Positions 23,558 through 30,176 of a stretch of DNA of 36,604 nucleotides are shown here, one piece after another. A program made the position numbers and the translations under genes. The DNA lies in contig JAHECB010000010.1 of assembly GCA_024641925.1 (NCBI GenBank), positions 1-36,604 of the forward strand, in the 5' to 3' direction. The DNA is from Betaproteobacteria bacterium. Lineage in GTDB: Bacteria; Pseudomonadota; Gammaproteobacteria; Burkholderiales; Burkholderiaceae_C. Below the pieces are notes generated by a model that had not been told where the DNA came from, did no database searches, and saw nothing but the letters and a program-made list of their open reading frames with translations. Each line of letters opens with the position of its first letter. The stretch's first letter is position 1.

Positions 23558-25150
23558 TCAGCGTTGCCCTGCGGCCCGGCGCAGCAGCAGGGTCTTGCGG
23601 GCTCTTTGCTCGTCGCCCGAATCGAGCCACTTGCCGCCGATGCGCTCGGCAACGGCCGCCGGGGCCAAGGCCATCAGCCGTTTGAAGTCTTTTTTCGCCA
23701 GGGCTTCGTCCCCCTTGCCCATCCGGCTCAGCACCAGGCACAGCAGCGGCGGGTAAAACTCCGGCGCTTCGCCCATCGAGGACAACGCGGTGTCGATCGC
23801 CGCTGCATAGTCTTCGGCCGCAAACTGAGCCCACGCCAGCGAATTCAGAAACGACCAGCGCAGCGAATCGCAGGGGCTGAGGCGAAGCGCTTCACGCACG
23901 TGCTCGATGCCCGTCTGCGCCTGCCCCGCAGCGGCTTCATAGTGTCCCAGCAGGCTTAATGTCAGTGCATCGTTGGGGTTGAGCGCGTGGGCGCGGCGCA
24001 GGTCGGCCAGGCCCATCTGGCGCTGCCCCGAATAGATCTGCAACATGGCTTTCCACAAGTGTGCACTGTGGTCCGCGCCGTCGATGGAGATGGCCGTGCG
24101 GGCTGCAGCCAGACCGCGTTCAAGCACCGCTTCAACCGGGTCGGCGCGCCCGGCCCAGATCTGTCGCCAGCACAGATAGGCCAGCGCCACCCAGGCGGAG
24201 CAACATTGGGGGTCGATCGCGATGGCCTGCTCGGCCAGGCGCAGGGCGTCATCGTGTGTCACGCCTCCCGCGTCCTTGTCGGCACGCCGCCCCACGTCGC
24301 GTGCCCGCATGGCCAGCTCGTAGGCGGCCAGGTTGGCGGGGCGCACCGAGCGTGCCCTTTCAAACTCGACCGATTCGATCTGTGGCGCCAAGGCGGTGAC
24401 GATGGCGTGCGCCAGATCGGCCTGCACCGCAAAAACATCTTCCAGGGCACGATCGTATTTTTCAGCCCAGACATGGCCGCCGCTGCGCGCATCGATCAGT
24501 TGCGCCGAGACCCGGATGCGCTGGCCCGCACGTCGGATGCTGCCCTGAACGACATAACGTACACCCAGTTGCTGCGACACCGTGCGCACATCGACGGCCT
24601 GACCCTTGTAGCTGAAGCTGCTGTTGCGCGCGACCACAAACAGGGACCTGAAGCGCGACAGCTCGGTGATGGTGTCCTCGGTCACACCGTCGGTGAAATA
24701 GGCCTGTTCCGGGTCATCGGCCAGGTTGTCGAAGGGCAGTACGGCCACCGAGGGCTTGGCCGGCAAGGCCAGCGCCAGCTCGGCGGGCAGGGGTTGGGCC
24801 ATCTGCGCAGAAGCCAGTTCAGGCGCTGCGCTGGCAGGTTCAGCGACGTCCGCGGTGAAGCGGTAGCCGCGGCCAGGCAGCGTCGTGATCGCTTGCGGGC
24901 CAAGCAACTTGCGCAGCGCGCTGATCTGCACCTGCAGGTTGTTTTCTTCAACCACCAGGCCGGGCCAGACGATGTCCAGCAGTTCGTCTTTGGCCACCGC
25001 GCGGTTGCGATGCTCGATCAGCGCCAGCAGCAGGTCAAAGGCGCGCGCGCCCAGCTTGACCGGCGCCCCATCCAACAGCAGTTCGCGCCGTGGGCCGCTG
25101 AGGGTGTAGCCGTTGAAAGTGATGTCGTCGCCCACACGCGATTCGCTCAT
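23558..25150 (-). CDS. Winged-helix (CadC/OmpR-type) regulator with TolB-like and TPR regions
   Basis: The 530-residue protein begins with a Trans_reg_C winged helix (residues ~10-105: LGARAFDLLLALIEHRNRAV, VVEENNLQVQISALRKLLG, LPGRGYRFTA). A TolB/FlgO-like domain follows at ~133-255 (VAVLPFDNLADDPEQAYFTD, VVQGSIRRAGQRIRVSAQLI), then TPR helices to the C-terminus (ALNPNDALTLSLLGHYEAAA). Unlike CadC it has no membrane segment. This architecture is known in signalling proteins often annotated as adenylate cyclases, but no cyclase domain is present. Start ATG overlaps a 13-codon leader ORF. It probably controls the nucleoside hydrolase gene 10 bases downstream, or neighbours. Confidence 0.85.
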   Translation of the reverse strand: MSESRVGDDITFNGYTLSGPRRELLLDGAPVKLGARAFDLLLALIEHRNRAVAKDELLDIVWPGLVVEENNLQVQISALRKLLGPQAITTLPGRGYRFTADVAEPASAAPELASAQMAQPLPAELALALPAKPSVAVLPFDNLADDPEQAYFTDGVTEDTITELSRFRSLFVVARNSSFSYKGQAVDVRTVSQQLGVRYVVQGSIRRAGQRIRVSAQLIDARSGGHVWAEKYDRALEDVFAVQADLAHAIVTALAPQIESVEFERARSVRPANLAAYELAMRARDVGRRADKDAGGVTHDDALRLAEQAIAIDPQCCSAWVALAYLCWRQIWAGRADPVEAVLERGLAAARTAISIDGADHSAHLWKAMLQIYSGQRQMGLADLRRAHALNPNDALTLSLLGHYEAAAGQAQTGIEHVREALRLSPCDSLRWSFLNSLAWAQFAAEDYAAAIDTALSSMGEAPEFYPPLLCLVLSRMGKGDEALAKKDFKRLMALAPAAVAERIGGKWLDSGDEQRARKTLLLRRAAGQR

Positions 25151-25188
25151 CTTCCGCGACTCCGCAAGCCGCTTTTTTCAGAATGCAT
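25147..25188 (-). CDS. Possible 13-residue leader peptide
   Basis: ATG at 25188-25186 opens MHSEKSGLRSRGR, and its TGA overlaps the ATG of the regulator (ATGA). AAGG lies about 7 bases upstream of the mini-ORF, a usable ribosome site. It could couple or attenuate translation of the regulator. No run of a single regulatory amino acid is seen, so classic attenuation is not supported. The 25151-25232 interval is otherwise AT-richer than its surroundings and probably contains the promoter. Confidence 0.35.
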   Translation of the reverse strand: MHSEKSGLRSRGR

Positions 25189-25232
25189 GGCTGAACCTTG
25201 ATGTTTTTGTCTTCTTGAATATCGGCCTTCTT

Positions 25233-26858
25233 TCAGCGCTGCGGTCGGATCTTGTAGATCGCGTTGTTGCGGTCGGCGCTGAAGTACACGGTGCCGTCGG
25301 CGTGCACGGCCACCCCGGTCACCACATAGGGTGGCGGCAGCCCGGGGCCGGCCTCCAGGCCGATGGGCAGGTTGGCGGCCACGGTGCGGCGCGAGCCGTT
25401 GGCTGGATCGATCTCGGTCAGGCGGCGCGCCGCGGCCTCGGCCACGACAATGCTGCCCCAGGGCGTGAAGGCCAGTCCTTCGGGCAGCGCCAGCTGGTCG
25501 GCCACCACCGTCTTGGTGCCGGTGGCCACGTCGACGCGGAGCAGCCTGCCGCCGGCCTCGGTGACGTACAGCGCGCCGTCCTGGCCGACCACCATCTGCA
25601 CCGGCCCGGCCAGCCCGGTGGCGATGGTGCGGCGCTGCTTGAAGCCGTCGCCGCTGGCCTGGGTGATGGTGCCGGTGGCGATTTCGGCAATGGCGATGCT
25701 GCCGTCGGGCAGGAACTGCGCATCCATGGGCGCCTTCAGCCCATGGATCATCGTGGCGGTTTTCATGTCGGTTCGGTCCAACACCTGCACCGAGCCGGTG
25801 AACCACGATGTGAGCAGGATTTGCTGGGTGGACAGGCCCACCGCAAACGGGTACTCCATGTCGGAAGCCTGCATGCGTTTGATGTCGCGCACCGCGCCGC
25901 TGGCCACATCCACTTTGCGGAAAGCGAAGATGTCGGCCACTCACAAGCTGTTGCCGTCCAGCTTCAGGCCTGCCGGGACGGCCAGCTTGCCCGAGGTGAG
26001 CGTGCGTAGCGCACCCGTGGTGGGGTTGAAGGCCTGCACCGCGTTGTCGGCCATGTTCGACACGTAAATGGTGCCGTCCGGCGCAATGGCCAGGTTGTCC
26101 AGCGCACTGCTCAACTGCTTGACCACGTGCTTGCGACCGGTGGCCAGTTCAACACGGCTCAGCTCGCCGGTCTGGGTGTCCACCACCCACAGGTTGCCCT
26201 TGCCGTCCAGGTTGGCGGCGGCCGCTGTCTTGAATTCGGCGTTGATGACGGTGAGGGCGCCGGTGGCCGGGTCCATCTTGGCCACGCTGCCCTTGAACCA
26301 CAGCGGCCCGTAGAGCATGCTGTCGGGCCCGACTTCAAAGCCGTTGAAGCCTCCCATGTCCTTGGCGATCAGGCGCGGCGGCTTGACGCCGGCCACGTCG
26401 ATCTCCCACATCGCATCGCCCAGGAACACCTGGCTGGCGTAGAGCTGGCCCGTCTTGCGGTCGAAGTCGAGCGAGTTGATGCCCGGCAGGTCCTTGGCCA
26501 GCACACGGATGGGTGCGCTGTCGTTTTCCCGATAACGCACGATGCCTTGCAAGTACGAGGTCCAGGCCAATTCGCCCTTGGGGCCGATGGCGATGTCGTC
26601 GGCCTGGCCTTCGGGCGCGGCGATGAAGACCTTGGCCTCGCCGCTGTTGCGGTCGACCACCCACATGTTGGTGCCCACCACCGAGCCGGCCAGCAACCGG
26701 CCCTGCGTGTCTACGGCCAGGCCGTGCACGCCCGTGAAGGACGATGGCGCCACCAGCACTTCGGGCGCGGCCCAGTGGGCTGGGCGGGTGGGCGTGGTGC
26801 TGCAGGCGGCCAGCAGCAGGCTCAGGCCGAGCGCGGCGGCGATTCGGTAGGGTTGCAT
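25233..26858 (-). pseudogene. Beta-propeller (SMP-30/NHL-like) lipoprotein interrupted by an in-frame TGA
   Basis: The first part (26858-25941, 305 residues) has a lipobox LLLAACSTT (C19) and repeats such as GLAVDTQGRLLAGS, DDIAIGPKGELAWTS and NLAIAPDGTIYVSN, typical of six-bladed propellers of the SMP-30/NHL/Vgb type. It ends LKLDGNSL at TGA (25943-25941). Reading continues in the same frame at GTG 25940 with ADIFAFRKVDV and further blades (GVAVHADGTVYFSADRNNAI) to 25233. The repeat pattern predicts Trp at the stop (NLWVVD elsewhere in the protein), so TGG to TGA is the simplest explanation. The intact form would have 541 residues. Both halves might still be made separately. Confidence 0.8.
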
Positions 26859-26941
26859 GAGTTTCCTCCTGGTGGGTGGGCACAGCGTATCAGGCAGGCT
26901 GCTGGTGTGCGCCGTTGACGGTCAAACGCGGGACAGTCTCT

Positions 26942-28384
26942 TCAAGCCGCCGCCAGGTGGCGCAAGGCGGGCAAGCTGGGCAGGAACAGGTAAGCACCGC
27001 CCCGGGTGCTGACAAAACGCGGCAGACCGCGCAACCGGATCGCACCGCCAGCGGGCAAGGGCAGCTCGAACCAGCTGTCGACCGGGTCGTTGGCGCCCAG
27101 CAGCGGGTCGTTGCTGCCGGTGATGCGCGGGTCTTGCAGGCCCAGGTTGAGCCAGTCGTAGTGCACGGCTTCAAACTGCGCGGCCAGATTGGCGCTGAGG
27201 AAGTGCCCCAGCAGACCGCGCTCGATGCCGTCGTCGGGTTTTGCGGGGTCGTACGCCGGGCCGTAAGGGATGCCCCGGCGCACCAGCCGCCGGGTGTGGT
27301 TGGCCATGCGTTGCACGATGGTGCTGCCGCGTGGGTTGCAGCGCCGCATGTGCGCGCCGTAGGGGCAGCGCGCGCCGTCGTTGTCGTTTTGGTAGTCGAA
27401 GTTGCCCAAGGGCACCGGGTGTGTGGGGTCCATGGTGTCCGGCGCGTCGGGCGACAGGGCCAGCGGCACCCCGTTGCGCCAACGCCCGCACATCTTGGCC
27501 GCCAGCACCTCGCGCAGTGCGTTGTGACGCGTCAGGCCGCTGCGTGCTACCCAGGCGCTGTCAGGGGCCAGCAGTTCGTGGCCTTGCGGATGCGCCAGCA
27601 GTTCGCTGGCAGCATGGTCCAGATAGGCTTCAAAACCGGCCACGTCCTGGGCCAGGACCCGAAAGGCGCTGAAACTGCCGTTGTGGCCCAGCACCGCGGG
27701 CTGGGGCACGGGCCAGAACAGGCCCTCAAAGGCTGTCTTGTGGCCCAGCAGCACGGTGCCCAGCGGCGCCAGGGGCTGGGCGTCGGGGTAGTCAGCCGGG
27801 TCGTGGATGCCGACAAAACGCGGCTGCGAGATGTTGTCGCGGTAGCCGAAATGCACCTGGTCGCCGTTGAAGTTGGCGCCGTCTCGTGCACCCAGCACGC
27901 GCCAGGCCTGGCCGTTGCCGGTCGCCTGCACACGTTGTTGCACGCGGTCCAGGTGGGCACTGTCGTCGGCATGGATGGTGGCCACCACATGCACCAGCGC
28001 GGGGTCGTCAAAAGGCGCCGACCAACGTGACGGTGCGCTGTTGCCGAAGTCGCCCAGCTTCAGCGCGCGCGCCGCCATGCCGTCGGTGAATTCGTCGGGG
28101 AAGCTGGCCATCACCTCGGCCGACACACCCAGCGCCCGAAGTCCCTGGGCCGTGATGCCGATGTTGAAACAATGGTCCGGCTTGACGAGCCAAGGGGCCT
28201 CGGTGGTGATTTGCGGCGCCAGCGTCGTGTCACCCCCGGTGATGGTCCCCAGCCAGGCGCAAGCGGTGGCGCGTTCGGCGACGGCCAGCACCAGATGGCG
28301 CACCTGCTTGTGGCGGTAGCCGCGCAGGATGTTGCCTTGCAGCTGGGCGCGGTCCAGTGCGCCGGTGTTGGCGGCGGCGCTCAC
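26942..28384 (-). CDS. DyP-type haem peroxidase
   Basis: The 480-residue enzyme has the DyP hallmarks: distal G180-Y-R-D183-N (normally GxxDG; the Asp is kept, the last Gly is Asn) in HFGYRDNISQPRF, the proximal haem-ligand H345 in CPYGAHMRRCNPR, and the distal Arg in TRRLVRRGIPYG (369-370). DyPs oxidise dyes and other substrates with hydrogen peroxide. It has no twin-arginine signal, so it is probably cytoplasmic. GTG at 28384 overlaps the TGA of the previous gene. It is the last gene of the coupled operon starting at 32980. Confidence 0.9.
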   Translation of the reverse strand: MSAAANTGALDRAQLQGNILRGYRHKQVRHLVLAVAERATACAWLGTITGGDTTLAPQITTEAPWLVKPDHCFNIGITAQGLRALGVSAEVMASFPDEFTDGMAARALKLGDFGNSAPSRWSAPFDDPALVHVVATIHADDSAHLDRVQQRVQATGNGQAWRVLGARDGANFNGDQVHFGYRDNISQPRFVGIHDPADYPDAQPLAPLGTVLLGHKTAFEGLFWPVPQPAVLGHNGSFSAFRVLAQDVAGFEAYLDHAASELLAHPQGHELLAPDSAWVARSGLTRHNALREVLAAKMCGRWRNGVPLALSPDAPDTMDPTHPVPLGNFDYQNDNDGARCPYGAHMRRCNPRGSTIVQRMANHTRRLVRRGIPYGPAYDPAKPDDGIERGLLGHFLSANLAAQFEAVHYDWLNLGLQDPRITGSNDPLLGANDPVDSWFELPLPAGGAIRLRGLPRFVSTRGGAYLFLPSLPALRHLAAA

Positions 28385-29091
28385 CAGCCCACCCCCAGGC
28401 GTCGGCGAACCTGGCCCACGGCAAACCCCGGGTAGGCGCGGTAGCCACTGCCCAGGGACACATTCGGGTTGGCGTTGAGCTGCAGGATCAAGGCCCGCGG
28501 CAACAACAGCAGATCGTCTTGCGCGGGGTCGGCGTTTTGCTGCGCCAGCAGGTTGGTGGCCAGGTCGGGCGCCTGGTACATGTCGTGCGCATGCACCCAG
28601 TCGATGAAGGCTTCGACGTTGCGCTCCGACGGGATGACACGGTCGCCGTCTTCGATGAGCGCAACGATGGCGTCGAACACGCTGCCGATGGTGGCGATGA
28701 AGTCACGGATGTAGTTGGTGAAGTCGCCGTCGTAGACCGAAAACATGCACAGGTTGTTGCCGACGATGACAAAACGCGCAAAGTGCACGGTGCCCACGTT
28801 GTCCAGGCCGGCGTAAATCTCGTCGGTGTTCTGCGCCACGGCCAGCGCGGCCTTGGCGCGGCCCACGGCCGTCTTGTCTTTCAACGGCATCACCAGGTTC
28901 ATCATGCGCTGCACGTTGTCGCCCACCGCCGTCGCGTCTGGCGGGCCGCCGGGCTGCGGCGCAACAGGCGTGCGCCAGGCCCAGAAGGGCACCAGCACAT
29001 GCCCGGCGATGAACTGGAACAGGCGTGTATCGGGCAGCTTGTCGACCAGCTTGTCGAGCCAGGACTTGGACCGCAGGGGTGCAGCAGGCAT
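28381..29091 (-). CDS. Unknown protein coupled to DyP peroxidase
   Basis: I do not recognise a named family. The 236-residue protein has a basic N-terminus, a hydrophobic stretch FQFIAGHVLVPFWAW (about 26-40), a helix-rich middle, then GTVHFARFVIVGNNLCMFSV and YDGDFTNYIRDFIATIGSVF. The strand-helix alternation resembles a ferredoxin-like or dimeric alpha/beta-barrel half (my inference), a fold also used by DyP proteins. It lies between the catalase-related gene (5 bases after that gene's stop) and dyp (GTGA overlap), so a role with one of the two haem proteins is likely, for example as partner, adaptor or substrate-channelling unit. Confidence 0.65.
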   Translation of the reverse strand: MPAAPLRSKSWLDKLVDKLPDTRLFQFIAGHVLVPFWAWRTPVAPQPGGPPDATAVGDNVQRMMNLVMPLKDKTAVGRAKAALAVAQNTDEIYAGLDNVGTVHFARFVIVGNNLCMFSVYDGDFTNYIRDFIATIGSVFDAIVALIEDGDRVIPSERNVEAFIDWVHAHDMYQAPDLATNLLAQQNADPAQDDLLLLPRALILQLNANPNVSLGSGYRAYPGFAVGQVRRRLGVGW

Positions 29092-29096
29092 GGACT

Positions 29097-30176
29097 TCAG
29101 GCCTCCGGGTTGAAGGGGCAGGCGGTGCCGCCGCGCATCTGGCGCGAGGTTTCGTAGGCGCCGCGCCGGGCCCGCAGGATGGGGTCGTCAGACAGTTCGA
29201 TGCCCGGCAGCAGGCGGCAAGGGTTGAAGCTGATCTTTTCGCACACGGCCTGCTGGTCTTGCGCCACCTGCACCAGGGTGAGTGTGCCCATGACGATGCG
29301 CTGGCGCTTGGCGGGCCAGGGGCGCGTGGGGTCGGCCAGCGCGTCGCCGCGTTCACCAATGGCCATCATCAGCACCATGTCGGCCGGCCATTGCTGCAGG
29401 CGCTGTTGCAGTTCGGCGTTCAAGTAATCGTCCACTGGCGGCGCAGCGGGGTTGGTGGTGGCCACGCCGGCCACGGGCTGCCAGCTGAAGCGCACCGGGC
29501 GGCGCAAGCCATCGGCCCCCAGCACCATGAAGGTGTGCACGGCGTGGAAGCTGGCGCGGGCATAACTGACGGGTGCGCCGATGGTGCCGGCATCAAATAC
29601 GGCCATCTGCGCACTGCGGTGGGCGTTGGCATAGGCCAGGGTACCGGCGGCACCGCTCATCAACTGCCCCGGTGGCGGGTCGGGCGATGGCGGCTTCAGC
29701 TGCAGCATGCCCAGCAGCTTTTGCCAGGCGCTGGGCACGGTCACGGGGGTCTGCCTCGCGGCCTGGCAGAAGGCCAGGAAATCGGCCACCGTGGGGCTGA
29801 AAAAGCTGCCCAGGGTCATGGCGATCAGGTCGGTGGCGGCATCGTCCTTCAGGTGGAAACGGGTGGCCATGCCGCGCACGTCGGACCAGCCGTCGCGCCG
29901 CACCGGGCTGCCCGAGCCGTTTGAAAAACGCACCGTCGCCGGCACCTGGTGGCCCTGAAAGTGTTCGGCCACGCAGAACTGCCGCGCCACGTCTGAAGCC
30001 ACAAAATGCCCCTGCACGCCCACACCCAGCGTGTGCACCGGGCGTGTGCCGGGCGCGTGGTCGGGAAAGTCGGCGATGACGGCGTCGACCAGCTGACGGG
30101 AGATGGCGTCATCCGCGCTGGCGATGGCCGCAGCAGGGCCGGCGTTGGCTTCAAGGTTGGCGGCGGTGCCCTTCAT
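29097..30176 (-). CDS. Catalase-related haem protein
   Basis: The 359-residue protein has a catalase-like core but is far shorter than true catalases. R45-x-x-H48 in RPVHTLGVGVQGHF matches the distal Arg/His block, and VRFSNGSGSPVRRDG matches the VRFS segment. Near the end, DPILRARRGAYETSR places R337 and Y341 as the proximal RxxxY haem ligand. The distal Asn block (DLxxNNTPxFF in catalases) reads DLIAMTLGSFF, with no Asn. Catalase-related proteins such as coral allene oxide synthase act on lipid hydroperoxides, so peroxide disproportionation should not be assumed. No signal peptide. ATG at 30176 overlaps the preceding stop (ATGA). Confidence 0.82.
   Translation of the reverse strand: MKGTAANLEANAGPAAAIASADDAISRQLVDAVIADFPDHAPGTRPVHTLGVGVQGHFVASDVARQFCVAEHFQGHQVPATVRFSNGSGSPVRRDGWSDVRGMATRFHLKDDAATDLIAMTLGSFFSPTVADFLAFCQAARQTPVTVPSAWQKLLGMLQLKPPSPDPPPGQLMSGAAGTLAYANAHRSAQMAVFDAGTIGAPVSYARASFHAVHTFMVLGADGLRRPVRFSWQPVAGVATTNPAAPPVDDYLNAELQQRLQQWPADMVLMMAIGERGDALADPTRPWPAKRQRIVMGTLTLVQVAQDQQAVCEKISFNPCRLLPGIELSDDPILRARRGAYETSRQMRGGTACPFNPEA

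Noticed and set aside
25233-25940. Second propeller frame as an independent gene
   Set aside because: Same frame and directly contiguous with the first half; a stop codon at an expected Trp is simpler.
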